Shown piece by piece: positions 1 through 11,630 of a DNA stretch of 64,000 nucleotides (position 1 is the stretch's first letter; the number at the start of each line of letters is the position of its first letter). The position numbers were made by a program, and so were the translations under genes. Location of the stretch: NCBI GenBank assembly GCA_030141605.1, contig JAQGDQ010000266.1, forward strand, positions 223,133-287,132, given 5' to 3'. This DNA is from Tubiluchus corallicola. Lineage: Eukaryota > Priapulida > Priapulimorpha > Priapulimorphida > Tubiluchidae. The notes below the pieces were generated by a model. It had not been told where the DNA came from and ran no database searches. It worked only from the letters and a program-made list of their open reading frames with translations.

Positions 1-1135
1 TTGACATAATTTATAATACGCACCTGAGCGGTCTACATTAGTCAACAATCTCGTAATGCAGGTGTCAATAAACAAGTGAGATTTGTTTGTTTTTATAGCT
101 AGGCGTGAGACATTCCACAATAAACATTTAAGTTTTTATTCAGGTATTGTGCAGCATACAATAAAACGTTTCGGTTTAAAAACAAATTTGTGTTTTATCA
201 TTTTTACGATCATTCAAACAAACCATAAAAAAGCAAATATGTTATTTTACTGAATGAGATGAAAGAGAATAATATAATCATGTCTTCAATAAGCCCAAAG
301 CGTTCTATGGGGAATCCCCGCCACTCCCACCGCTCCCCGCCACTCCCACCGCTCCCCGTCACTCCCACCGCTCCCCTTTGCTGATTGTGAAATTACCAGC
401 TTGTATGTCAATTTGCATATACAGTATGTTCACAACTATCATCTGAGTGTTTTTAAATTTTGACTTTTGTCATAAAACATTAATTAGGCCCATTTTAATA
501 ACGTTTCACAGTTACCTTAATTACGATTGATTTCAGGCACTGAGTTTGCTGAAACATTTAGCTGAAGTCTGTGGTTAAAAGCTTCAGCAGAATATAGTTT
601 GTATAGCGTAATAAATAGGATCCGAACATCAATGCTTTTAATTTTCTCATTCATTACGCGATTAATTAATGAGTAAGTTGATAATTGATCATTAGCAGCT
701 GTAAGTAAATCAGCAAAAAGATTGATAACATTGTGGATCCTTGTAGAATAAATACAATTACATTTTCTAAGTGCATGAATTATACAAATAGAAATACGCG
801 TTTGCAACGATCTTTCAATTAACTAATCAAAAATAATTTCATATTGATACTGCCTCGTAGAGACTGTCTCGCGTTGAAGCTTCTTTTGTTAGACTATTGC
901 GTACAGTCTTACATACGCTCAATAAGACGGCAATGGAAGACGGCATATTACAAGTCCATAATTAATTAAATTTTGATACCAAACTTGAAAGACAAAAGTT
1001 GCCCATACAGCCTAGATCGGTGCCAAGGACCTGCTTACAAGGTAGAGGTCTTATAAGGTCCTAGTGGTCAAAGTAGTTCAAAGTTCGCCTCTTTATAGTT
1101 GACCAACCGAATTCAGCATTTCTAATGGTCTAGAG
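1..1135. other. Gene-free AT-rich flank
   Basis: I see no exon with plausible splice signals and no recognisable protein here. The only structured part is the short GC-rich repeat at 317-376. A minus-strand open frame near 517-807 has no start context or acceptor that I can support. Confidence 0.5.
317..376. repeat. GC-rich 19-bp tandem repeat, about 3 copies
   Basis: Three near-perfect copies of a 19-base unit (core CCACTCCCACCGCTCCC) stand out as a C-rich island in AT-rich DNA. The unit is strongly strand-asymmetric, with almost no G on the plus strand. No function is visible. Confidence 0.8.
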
Positions 1136-1150
1136 ATGGTCTATGCGGTG

Positions 1151-2275
1151 CGCGGTAAGTTTGGTACTAATAAGTTTGATACAGGTAAGTTTGGTACTAG
1201 TAAGTTTGATACAGGTAAGTTTGGTACTAATAAGTTTGATACAGGTAAGTTTGGTACTAGTAAGTTTGATATAGGTAAGTTTGGTACAGGTAACTTTGGT
1301 ACTAGTAAGTTTGATATAGGTAAGTTTGGTACAGGTAACTTTGGTACTAGTAAGTTTGATATAGGTAAGTTTGGTACAGGTAACTTTGGTACTAGTAAGT
1401 TTGATACAGGTAAGTTTGGTACTAATAAGTTTGATACAGGTAAGTTTGGTACTAGTAAGTTTGGTATAGGTAACTTTGGTACTAGTAAGTTTGATACAGG
1501 TAAGTTTGGTACTAATAAGTTTGATACAGGTAAGTTTGGTACTAGTAAGTTTGGTATAGGTAACTTTGGTACTAGTAAGTTTGATACAGGTAAGTTTGGT
1601 ACTAGTAAGTTTGATACAGGTAAGTTTGGTACTAGTAAGTTTGATACAGGTAAGTTTGGTACTAGTAAGTTTGGTATAGGTAACTTTGGTACTAGTAAGT
1701 TTGATACAGGTAAGTTTGGTACTAATAAGTTTGATACAGGTAAGTTTGGTACTAGTAAGTTTGGTATAGGTAACTTTGGTACTAGTAAGTTTGATACAGG
1801 TAAGTTTGGTACTAGTAAGTTTGATACAGGTAAGTTTGGTACTAGTAAGTTTGATACAGGTAAGTTTGGTACTAGTAAGTTTGGTACAGGTAAGTTTGAT
1901 ACAGGTAAGATTGATACTAGTAAGTTTGATACAGGTAAGTTTGGTACTAGTAAGTTTGGTACGGGTAAGTTTGATACAGGTAAGATTGATACTAGTAAGT
2001 TTGATACAGGTAAGTTTGGTACTAGTAAGTTTGATACAGGTAAGTTTGGTACTAGTAAGTTTGATATAGGTAACTTTGGTACTAGTAAGTTTGATACAGG
2101 TAAGTTTGGTACTAGTAAGTTTGATATAGGTAACTTTGGTACTAGTAAGTTTGATACAGGTAAGTTTGGTACTAGTAAGTTTGATACAGGTAAGTTTGGT
2201 ACTAGTAAGTTTGGTACAGGTAAGTTTGATACAGGTAAGATTGATACTAGTAAGTTTGATACAGGTAAGTTTGGT
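1151..2275. repeat. 15/30-bp minisatellite carrying the 5' splice-site consensus
   Basis: About 75 copies of a 15-base unit are arranged as 30-base dimers alternating TTTGGTACTAGTAAG and TTTGATACAGGTAAG, with TAACTTTGG variants. The unit is a multiple of three and lacks stop codons in several frames, so frames of about 400 codons stay open on both strands. Those translations are low-complexity (KFGTSKFDTG on plus) and begin nowhere convincing, so I treat them as by-products. By hand count the nonamer CAGGTAAGT, fully complementary to the U1 snRNA 5' end, occurs about 24 times. TAGGTAAGT and CAGGTAACT variants add more. Confidence 0.95.
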
Positions 2276-2420
2276 ACAAGGAAATTTTCGTACCGGAAAA
2301 ATTTAGTATTAGGAATTAGTTTGTCAGGCATTTTTGGTACAAGTAAATATAGTACAAAATAAAAATGGAATGGAACAAGTTTGGTACTGGGGAAGTTTGG
2401 CACTATAAAAATTCGCTACA
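2276..2420 (+). repeat. Diverged continuation of the GGTA(A/C)GTTTGGTAC repeat
   Basis: Past the regular array the same words (TTTGGTACAAGTAAAT, AAGTTTGGTACTGGGG, AAGTTTGGCACTAT) continue with heavy substitution. This is a decayed edge of the minisatellite, not unique DNA. Confidence 0.6.
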
Positions 2421-2649
2421 GAGAAAGCTTGGCAATGTGGAAATATATTTTATGTAACTTACTCCGACTCAAACAAGTTATAGAGGCTCATATTATTGCA
2501 TTTTTATTTGTCTTTTGTTTGCTTCCTCTTTGTTTGTTTTATGCTGTTTGTTATTTGTCATTGTTTGTCTGTTTTTTGCTAGCTCTTTTGTTGTGATTAC
2601 TACCACCTCCACCACCATCATCTGGGATATAGAAATGCTCTCTCTTTCG

Positions 2650-2895
2650 TTTAGTACCAAAATTTTCTTGTACCATATTTTCGTAGCACCAAAAATCCTT
2701 GTACGTTAAAATGATGGTACAAAATTTACCTGTACCAAAATTAACGCGTAGCAAACTTTCCTAGCACCAAAAATTCTTTGTTCTTTGTACCTTTGTAAAA
2801 ATGATAATACCAAATTTACATGTACAAAAATTACTGCGTACCAAAATTTCCTCGAACCAAAATTTCCTGTACCAAACTTACTTATGCCAAACATT
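2650..2895 (-). repeat. Diverged inverted copies of the same minisatellite unit
   Basis: On the plus strand this reads as repeated (GTA)CCAAAATTT(CCT)GTACCAAA words. On the minus strand it translates to the same FGTGNFGT/KFGTGKF-type peptide as the main array. It therefore holds inverted, eroded units of the 1151-2275 family, 250-400 bases beyond the array end. Confidence 0.6.
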
Positions 2896-4067
2896 CTTAC
2901 ATTCGGTGAATGCCATTGTTTTATGCATTGTTAAACCTGTAACTAATTTTGAGCTGAATTTCGTCATGCTCTATTTTGTCTAGTTGGTTTGGTAGTTACT
3001 TAGTGGCATCTGTCAATGAGTTAGTCACCAAAATGAAGCGTAGGTTAGTTGGGCCCAAAAATACAGGTCTAATATTTTATCGGTTGTTTCAACAAGTGGT
3101 TTGGAGTTTGGTTAGATAGTTAGTCAGTTTTTTGTGTATATATTACGAATTTTGTTTGTCAATAGAGTATTACCCTAACATCAAGGTTTGTAAGGATAAA
3201 TTGTGAGTCAGTGTTGTGGGCCTTACATATATCTGTGGTACCATTCAATTCTGCGCCTCATACTCATTCATTTAGTCACTTTAAAATGAATTAAAAAAAT
3301 CTGACTATTAACTAACTAAGGAAGGGGCTGAGGACATTTCATCCCGAACTAATTGTTTTACCAAATTTCAATTCATTTGGATAAATATTTTTGGAATTGA
3401 AAAATTGTTAATTTTTCACAGAGTGAGTGAAGGAATGAACGAACTTTTCAATACGCAATCTGAATCACGGGAATTTTCTAGTCTGTTGTTTATTTCTTAC
3501 AAAAATAAGTAACACAGTGCGAGAGGTTTCAAGAGGTAACAAATAGCACGATCAAACACTTGAGCTAAATAAACACAGAAAAATTCTTATAAGGGCTCAA
3601 TATATGTACTAAATCTATACTACGCAAATTACATTAAATGACCCTGGCGAAATATATTGAAGAAAAACGGAAACATCATTTGGTCTTTTTATTCGTGAGC
3701 GCTACATCTAGATAGAACGCGAGAACTCAGCTGCTGATTTTTCATCATTCATTATGCTAGGCATCCAGTTTGCCACCTCGCAATCGTAGAGGGATAGACA
3801 CATAAAACTCGCACGGTGGGCACCTGGTGTAGGAGCGTTGAAAGTGATTTGGTGAGCAGTGACCCCTGTCAAAGGCTCATGGACATTCGACAACAGTCAA
3901 TTTCTTCACAGTCACTTAACTCTTCCTAGGGCTTTGAGTTATATTCAAACATTTTTCATAAGTATTTAGGTACTGTGAGGTAGATGTGTCAGTGAAATTT
4001 TAAAAAGTTGGGATTCCTTAAAAGGCAGAGACAGAAGCCAAAATACATAACAGTGAGGTACTATCAA
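2896..4067. other. Gene-free stretch, no supported feature
   Basis: AT-rich sequence without a recognisable gene. A 61-codon minus-strand frame near 3708-3893 looks protein-like, but it has no ATG, no acceptor before its upstream stop, and no partner exon. Confidence 0.4.
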
Positions 4068-4738
4068 ACATGCAGGGTGAAAACCCAGAGTAGGAGCTTA
4101 GACAATAGTGCAGGGCAAAGACCCGGAATAGGAGCTTAGACAATGGTGCAGGGCAAAGACCCAGAGTAGGAGCTTAGACAATAGTGCAGGGCAAACACCC
4201 GGAATAGGAGCTTAGACAATGTTGCAGGGCAAAGACCCAGAATAGGAGCTTAGACAATAGTGCAGGGCAAAGACCCAGAGTAGGAGCTTAGACAATGGTG
4301 CAGGGCAAAGACCCAGAGTAGGAGCTTAGACAATAGTGCAGGGCAAAGACCCAGAGTAGGAGCTTAGACAATAGTGCAGGGCAAAGACCCAGAGTAGGAG
4401 CTTAGACAATGGTGCAGGGTAAAAACCGAGAGTAGGAGCTTAGACAATAGTGCAGGGCAAAGACCCAGAGTAGGAGCTTAGACAATAGTGCAGGGCAAAG
4501 ACCCAGAGTAGGAGCTTAGACAATGGTGCAGGGTAAAAACCGGAGTAGGAGCTTAGACAATGGTGCACGGTAAAGACGCGGAATAGGAGCTTAGACAAAG
4601 GTGCAGGGTACCCGAAGTAGGAGCTTAGACAATGGTGCAGGGCAAAGACCCGGAATAGGAGCTTAGACAATGGTGCAGGGTACCCGGAGTAGGAGCTTAG
4701 ACAATGGTGCAGGGTAAAAACCGGAGTAGGAGCTTAGT
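4068..4738. repeat. 38-bp minisatellite, about 17 copies
   Basis: The unit begins GTGCAGGGCAAAGACCCAGA and continues GTAGGAGCTTAGACAAT(A/G). Distal copies shorten (GTGCAGGGTACCCGGAGTAG), so the array is most regular in its first two thirds. The unit is not a multiple of three and no long frame is open through it in the same phase. Confidence 0.95.
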
Positions 4739-5339
4739 AATCAGAGCAGAAATAAATATAATAATATATAAACTTCATACATTTAATGGCTGCCAACCAA
4801 ATCTTTTCTCAACCCACTTATTTTATTTTGATGAAAATTAGTAGTTTAAGTTAAATTACACCGAGAACACTGAGAATACGATGTCAATGTGTTCATGACG
4901 AAATTATATAGTTCATGTAAAGTTAATCGATTTTTATATATGCAAACTTCATATCTGGCAACTACATAATAGTAAAATTTATCTACACGAAGAGCAGTAC
5001 TTGTCAATATAAATTATAATCTACTTATTAATGCACTAAATTACAATGCAGTTATTAGCTATTTAAAAATGGCAAAGCTGCCGCAGCTCTAGTAGCAAAA
5101 ATTGTATAAATCCAAAATATGCACTAGATTTTCAGATATTAAAAAAAAATTTGGTTTATAATTAGTTCTCATCACTAAAATTTTCAATTTTAAAATGCAC
5201 AACTCCCATGCATAAATTCTAACCACACTGTGAAAAGTGACTGCTACAAAATTAATGATCAAGCGTATATCAAACAGAATTGAAAAAAATTGTTTGACAG
5301 TAGCCCTACATTTAAGGAGTGTCTGCAGCAAAAAGAATA

Positions 5340-6443
5340 TCACCAATAGTGATGGTTGCTATGACGACCCCAAAGGTGATGGTTGCTCTGATGATGCCAA
5401 TAGTGATGGTTATTATGACGACGCCAATGGCGATGGTTGCTATAAAGAAGCTAACAGTGATGATTGCTCTGATGACGCCAATAGTGATGGTTGCTATGAC
5501 GATGGTTGGATGATGTGAGCAGTGATTGAGCCAAATGATGATTGACGACGCCAATGGTGATGGTTGCTATGATGATGCCAATGGTGATGGTTGTTATGAC
5601 AAAGCTAATAGTGATGGTTGCTCTGATGACGCCAATAGTGATGGTTGCTATGACAAAGCTAATAGTGATGGTTGCTATGACGAATTTAACAGTGATGATT
5701 GCTCTGACGATGCCAATAGTGATGGTTGCTCTGATGATGCCAATGGCGATGGTTGCTATAATGACGCCAATGGTGATGGTTGCTATGACGATGCCAATAG
5801 TGATGGTTGCTCCGATGACGCCAATAGTGATGGTTGCTATGACGATGCCAATAGTGATGGTTGCTATGATGACGCCAATGGTGATGGTTGCTATGACGAT
5901 GCCAATAGTGATGGTTGCTATAATGACGCCAATGGTGATGGTTGCTATGACGATGCCAATAGTGATGGTTGCTCCGATGACGCCAATAGTGATGGTTGCT
6001 ATGACGATGCCAATAGTGATGGTTGCTATAATGACGCCAATGGTGATGGTTGCTATGACGACGCCAATAGTGATGGTTGCTCCGATGACGCCAATAGTGA
6101 TGGTTGCTATGACGATGCCAATAGTGATGGTTGCTATGATGACGCCAATGGTGATGGTTGCTATGACAAAGCTAGTAGTGATGGTTGCTCTGATGACGCC
6201 AATAGTGATGGTTGCTATGACGATGCCAATGGTGATGGTTACTATGACGAAGCTGACAGTGATGATTGCTCTGATGATACCAATAGTGATGGTTGCTATG
6301 ACGATGCCGATGGTGATGACTGCTCTGATGACGCCAATAGTGATGGTTGCTATGACGATGCCAATGTTGATGGTTGCTATGATGAAGCTAACAGTGATGA
6401 TTGCTCTGATGATGCCAATAGTGATGGTTGCTCTGACAATACA
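5340..6443. repeat. 27-bp minisatellite with coding-length frames (DANSDGCYD unit)
   Basis: About 40 copies of a 27-base unit (GATGCCAATAGTGATGGTTG plus CTATGAC). Since 27 is a multiple of three, one plus frame reads D-A-N-(S/G)-D-G-C-(Y/S)-D for about 300 codons (5526-6446), and a second plus frame is also open as MVMVAMT-type peptide. Many copy differences are silent in the first frame (GAT/GAC, GGT/GGC, TCT/TCC, GCC/GCT), but others change residues. There is no signal peptide, and a stop at 5516-5518 interrupts the array. Coding status is unresolved; the acidic Asp/Asn-Gly unit superficially resembles calcium-binding repeats. Confidence 0.9.
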
Positions 6444-6446
6444 TAA

Positions 6447-6917
6447 TGCTCAGCATAGAAATCTAAATGTCAAGAACACACTTTTCACAAGTTTTCTGCA
6501 TAAAAGAACTGCAAGTTTCTTTTTAAATTGATAATAACATTAGTACAAGATTGAGAGAGAGCTATCTACTTAATAATTTTTTTGTCTAGATCAATTAAGA
6601 AAACAACTTTTATGTCACAACAATAGTAAAAGAATAATAATCACAAAATGAAAATAATTCATTTTAGCAAAATAATAATAATAGTTATAATTATAATAAT
6701 AACAAAAAGAATATAAAAAACAGTAAATCCTTCAGACAAATTCAGCGTTAAATGTAATGTAATCCCTAAAAACAATGTTATCTAAAAAGAAAAATCTATT
6801 AGTTATAAATAAATGAGTTACAAAATGTCCATACTTTTACATAATGTCATCAATTACGCATGAATAAACACCACAAGTATAAAATAAATAAGAAATACAA
6901 AGAGGAAATTTATAATC
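6447..6917. other. AT-rich 3' flank of the zinc-finger gene
   Basis: This lies between the 27-bp array and the stop codon of the minus-strand zinc-finger gene. It is very A-rich on the plus strand with short ATA/AAT runs and probably includes the gene's 3' UTR. I see no ORF. Confidence 0.4.
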
Positions 6918-9900
6918 TCATACGGCTTGTACACCGGATCTAGGTTTTAAATTGTGAACTTCATTTACATGTCTTTTCAAACTACCAGACTGGGTAAAAC
7001 TAACTGTACACTGAGTACACTTAAAAGGTTTCTCTCCCGTATGAACTCTGCCGTGTTCTTTCAAATTGCTGGCATCTGCAAAAGCAAAATCACACTTGTC
7101 GCACTTATAAGGTCTTTCTCCTGTGTGGGTTCTCAAATGCCTTTTCAAGCCAATTGGTCTACTAAATGCAGCCTTACAGTAAAGACATTTGTAAGGTTTA
7201 TCAGTTGTGTGGATTATTAAATGACTTTGCAATTCACCAGCAGTTGTAAATTGTGCTCCACAATAGTTACATAATTTAGTTTTGATGTCTAAATGTTTCT
7301 TCATCATGTGAACTCTCAAACTCCCCTTAACAGTAAAGTTATCATCACAATGTGTACATTTATAAGGTTTTTCACCTTTGTGAATTCTAACGTGTTGCTT
7401 TAAAATGAATGACTGTGCAAAAGCAGCATTACATTCACTACACTTGAATGGCTTTTCACCTGTATGAATCCGTAAGTGTCGCCTTAAAAGAAAGAAATGA
7501 CCAAAGCTCGCTTCACAACGATCACACTTATAGGGTTTAATGCCAGTGTGGGTCACTATGTGGGTTCTCAAGCTGCCCTTTGATCTAAAAGCACCATCAC
7601 ATTGCTCACATTTGTAAGGTTTGATGTCTTTGTGAATTCTTAAATGTTGTGTATAACAGTTTGACTTTGTAAAAGTTAATTCACAATAATTACATTTATA
7701 AGGTTGAATACCAGTGTGGATTACTGAATGAGTTTTTAATCGTGCTAAATGATGAAAAGTTGCCTCACACTGATCACATTTATAAGGTTTTTCTCCTGTG
7801 TGTCTGAATACGTGACGTTTCAGTGAGCTGGTGTGGGTAAAAGCAGCCTCACAATAAATACATTTATAAGGATATTTTCCTGTATGTGGGAGCTCTTCAT
7901 GTTTTAAAGACTGTGTAGCAATAACGTCAGGCTTATCACGTTGACATACAGCAGTTGTTATGTCAGTATCACATTGCATTTCAGGTACAACGAAATTTGC
8001 CATCGGAAGATCAAACTTGGCCTCTTTATTTGATAAAAAATCATTGAGATCTTCATTTACATCGTAACTTCTACAATTTTCAGTCTTCACGGTATTTTCG
8101 TTAGCATTGCTGAAATCCTTTGATCCATTGAACACATCTGGGGTGAGTGGACAGTTATTTTTCTGGCTAAAATCATCTTCTATGTGTACAAAATTCACTA
8201 TAGGTTCATTACATGCATTGCTGGATTTAGCATTGGTCGTACTTTCTCTAGTGTTTCCATAATAATTGGAAAATTTTACCATGTTGGTCTCTATGACCTG
8301 TTCATCCTTTACATTACAGTATTTTTCACTCTCTATGTCAACTGTAGGTTTTTCTGCAGCTTCCTCATAACAGCGGGAATGCTTTAATATATCAGTCAGT
8401 GTATAATGTTCGGCATTAACATCCAAACTTTCACTTTCATCACTTGTCCTATTTGGTGTTTTTTTGCCGCAGCCACCAGAATAATCCACCACGTTTGATT
8501 CTGAGCTCAAGTCAGCAGATGCATTAACCTTGTGAACTTCACGAATATGCCTTTTCAAACTATTAGACTGGGAGAAAGCACTGTTACAATGTGTACTAGT
8601 GTACTTTGCACTAGTGTGAGTTCTTTCATGCTGCCTTAAATTACTTAAACTTCCAAAAGCAGCATGACAACTGTTGCACTTGAAAGGTTTTTCGCCCGTG
8701 TGAATTCGTAAATGTCTTTTTAGGCCAGTACGTCGGCCAAACGTTGCCTCGCACTGTAAGCACTTGTAAGTTTTATCAGCTGTATTGATTACTGGGAGAA
8801 CAGTCAAGTGATTAGCACTTTTGTCTTGTGTATCATGTTTGGCATTCATGAAATCAAATCTGTCACATTCAATTTTAGCTGTTACTGCCTCCACGGTATA
8901 ATCAACGGAACACATTAACACACCTGTTTGTGATTTGTGCTCAGAGTTAACATTAGAACGTACTCCTAGGTTGTGCACTTCATTAATATGTCTTTTCAAA
9001 CTACCTGACTGCGTGAAAGCAGCTTCACACTGAGAACACTTAAATGGTTTTTCTCCAGTATGAATTCTCTTATGCTGCCTCAAATTACCACCATCTGCAA
9101 AAGCAGTTTCACATTTATCACACTTGTAAGGTTTCTCTCCTGTATGAACACGTAAATGCCTGTTCAAATCATTTTGTCTAACAAAATTGGCACTACAATG
9201 AGAACATTTGTAAGGTTTATTAGCAGTATGAGTTAATACATGACATTTCAAGTGACCAATAGCTGCAAATCTAGTTCCACAATACTCACATACATGAGGT
9301 TTGATGCCCATATGTTTCATCATATGCAATTTTAAGCCACACAAAACTGTAAAACCAGCGTCACATTGGTCACATCTGTAAGGTCTCTCATCAGTGTGTA
9401 TTCGTCTATGTTGTGTTAAGCTGCCTGCCTGAGCAAAAGCAGCATCGCACTGGTTACACTTAAACGGTTTTTCACCACTGTGAATTCTCAAATGTCTAGT
9501 CAAACAATACATTTGTGTAAAAGCAGCTGTACACTGATCGCATTTGTAAGGCTTAATACCAACATGGACTAATGAATGAGCTGTCAATCTGCACGGACGA
9601 CTAAAAGCAGCATCACACTGATCACATTTGTAAGGTTTTTGTCTTGAATGTTTAAACATGTGACGTTTTAAAGTGCTAGCTTTAGCAAAATTGGCATCAC
9701 ACAACTCGCATTTTAACAACTTTGTGCTTAGATTAACACAACTATTAGTTGTTCCATCATTGAAATTTACTAAATACTCATCATCCATTGGATCAAAATA
9801 ATCAAGTTTGTAAAGTTCATTATCAGTTGTTATTTGACTCATAGGAGAATTCCCTGGAAATAAACCTTCCGTCTCAGGAGAACTGCAGTAATTTTCTTGT

Positions 9901-10006
9901 GAGCTTAAAGAACTTGGCTGTTCTACCTTCACTTCGGGTTTGTCAAGTTCTGAACCAGTTTTCAGGTCACCTGTGACTTCCATCATCCAATCCTTCATTT
10001 TATCAA
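6918..10006 (-). CDS. C2H2 zinc-finger protein, 23 fingers in three clusters
   Basis: A single open frame of 1026 codons runs from ATG 9998 to the stop at 6918. Fingers have the form C-x2-C-x12-H-x3-4-H with linkers HTGEKP(Y/F)KC, typical of animal DNA-binding zinc-finger proteins that act in the nucleus. Cluster 1 (about residues 95-346) has nine fingers. Cluster 2 (about 409-492) has three, the last lacking its first cysteine. Cluster 3 (about 706-1014) has eleven. The N-terminal 90 residues are acidic, Ser/Glu/Asp-rich, with no KRAB, BTB or ZAD that I can recognise. A splice acceptor (TTATTTTAG) ends at 10007 and the frame stays open across it, so 10006 is the exon edge and upstream coding or 5' UTR exons are possible. 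No specific orthologue is recognised. Confidence 0.95.
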
Positions 10007-10441
10007 CTAAAATAATGATATAGACATGTAAGACAAGTGAAATGAACGAAGTACATCTGAAAAATCAATAGTCTTAATGATTACTTTAAGAATCATACCA
10101 CTGCAACTTTTGAATTTGTTTTAAGTTAAAGATTTGACGGACAAAATTGATAAAAAACCTCGAAATTTCACATCATTCACTTCCAGTCAGTCTACCATCT
10201 ATTTACTAACCAGGTTTACTGTTATTAATTTGACTATTCAATCTATTACATTCACCATTAAATGCTTTAAGATAGGCCGCTTCTCTGTGGAATTTTTTAC
10301 CAGAAAATAATTGTTTCCCTGAACCTCATGCACTCCAAGTAAAAAGTTCACTGATGTCTCCCTTCACTACAGCAAATTAACTGTAATGCTACTTTACTTA
10401 TTCCTATTCTTCAGCATCAGTATTAATATATCCTAGTTACT

Positions 10442-10595
10442 ATGAATGCAAGGAAAATGACACAGAATTTCTGTGAGAAAATTTCCAAATTTTTTGCTAC
10501 AACTTATGCAGCAAGGAAGTTCGTTTCGCACAGAGACTGCGAGGTTTTTTATGCGCGTTCAGTTAGTTCCAACTATTTGTATATTTGTAGAGTTC
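10442..10595 (+). repeat. Fragment related to the terminal part of the 15.5-kb MITE
   Basis: The words GGAAAATGACACAGAATTT, GAAAATTTCC, GCAAGGAAGTTCGTTTCGCA and TTCAGTTAG match in order the reverse complement of about 15950-16060, near the right end of the MITE. Similarity stops near 10595 and no second terminus is visible, so this is a truncated copy. Confidence 0.5.
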
Positions 10596-10942
10596 ATAGG
10601 CAGTAATGTTTTTCTGAGCACTTATAATTATTATTACAGAATTAATTACAGCCATTATTGGATGCCACAAATTATAAAACAAAAAAGAGATTTAAACTAT
10701 AGACACTGCATTCTCCAATTACCTCGAAGTTATTAATAACCTTGAGGTAACGAACTTTAACTTCTATAAGTCTTTCCTCTGAGACATGCTTCAAAATTCT
10801 AATGAAAAAAAACGAAAAATTCTGCTTTTATTTAAACAGGTCTGTAGATATAAAAACTGCCTGATCTAAAACGAGAAAATGACAAACACACAGCAGAAGT
10901 ACAAATTGCACTTTACATGGCACAACTGTAAACATAACATGA

Positions 10943-11041
10943 CTATTTGGACTCATATTGTAAAAAGAAAATTGACAATAATAACCCTAGAAAGATAACT
11001 GTTAGTGTCCACAGTAAAAGTGACCATTTTGAGGCGAAGGA
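10943..11041 (-). CDS. Possible terminal exon encoding a C-terminal membrane anchor
   Basis: On the minus strand a pyrimidine-rich acceptor (TTATTTTCGCTTCCGAACAG) is followed by about 32 codons and a stop. They encode SFASKW followed by roughly 20 hydrophobic residues and a short polar QYESK tail, the pattern of a C-terminal transmembrane anchor. Upstream exons would lie at higher coordinates and I could not find a phase-compatible partner. T-rich DNA often translates as hydrophobic residues, so chance is a serious alternative. Confidence 0.2.
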   Translation of the reverse strand, partial: SFASKWSLLLWTLTVIFLGLLLSIFFLQYESK

Positions 11042-11536
11042 AACACAAACTGTTCGGAAGCGAAAATAAATGGTACTTTGCCACGTATTCTTGTGAATAT
11101 TACTTCTAAGAATATGTTGCAAGTACGAGTGAATTATTCCACAAACACAGTGCCATTTCTCAAATGTTTTTCTTGTAGTATTGAAGTGCCCGGCTTTTTC
11201 CATTTTTCGTTTTTCGTTTCCTGTTTTCTTCTGCCTTTTTGCAGTTAGCATTTTACAATTTACATTTTGTACACAAAACATGCTACTTTGATATGTTTCC
11301 TTGTCAGTGAAATGCTGCTGCTTCCACAATGGTAATTTGGTAAACCACTAAACTATTAGTAGTGAAAAGTTGAAAGCGATAAATTTCTATTTCAAAACGT
11401 AGTACTAGGCTTTGGAAACAGATAAGTAGGCAGTAGTTAAAGGACTTACAAAATTCTGTGACAGAAACAGTTTAGCCTACCCAAGAGCAATGGAAGTGCA
11501 AGTTTAATGAGTTAAGAAAGCAATAAAATCACACAG

Positions 11537-11630
11537 CAGGCCTACTGTAAAATTTAGCTAATGCAGCTGTCAAGTACTGTCCACAGTACACAGGCCTACT
11601 GTAAAATTTAGGTAATGTAGCTGTCAAGTA
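11537..11630. repeat. Tandem duplication with 54-bp spacing
   Basis: Two copies of a roughly 40-base segment containing AGGCCTACTGTAAAATTTAG and GTAGCTGTCAAGTA start at 11537 and 11591, with a few substitutions. A small local duplication without evident function. Confidence 0.75.

Noticed and set aside
517-807. 96-codon minus-strand frame
   Set aside because: No recognised motif, no clear splice signals, and composition typical of AT-rich non-coding DNA.
1136-2403. Frames of about 400 codons on both strands as genes (KFGTSKFDTG and NLPVSNLLVP repeats)
   Set aside because: Both follow mechanically from a 15-base unit lacking stop codons; two long opposite frames over the same array argue against either being a gene.
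3708-3893. Protein-like 61-codon minus-strand frame
   Set aside because: It has no ATG, an in-frame stop just upstream with no AG acceptor between, and no compatible neighbouring exon.
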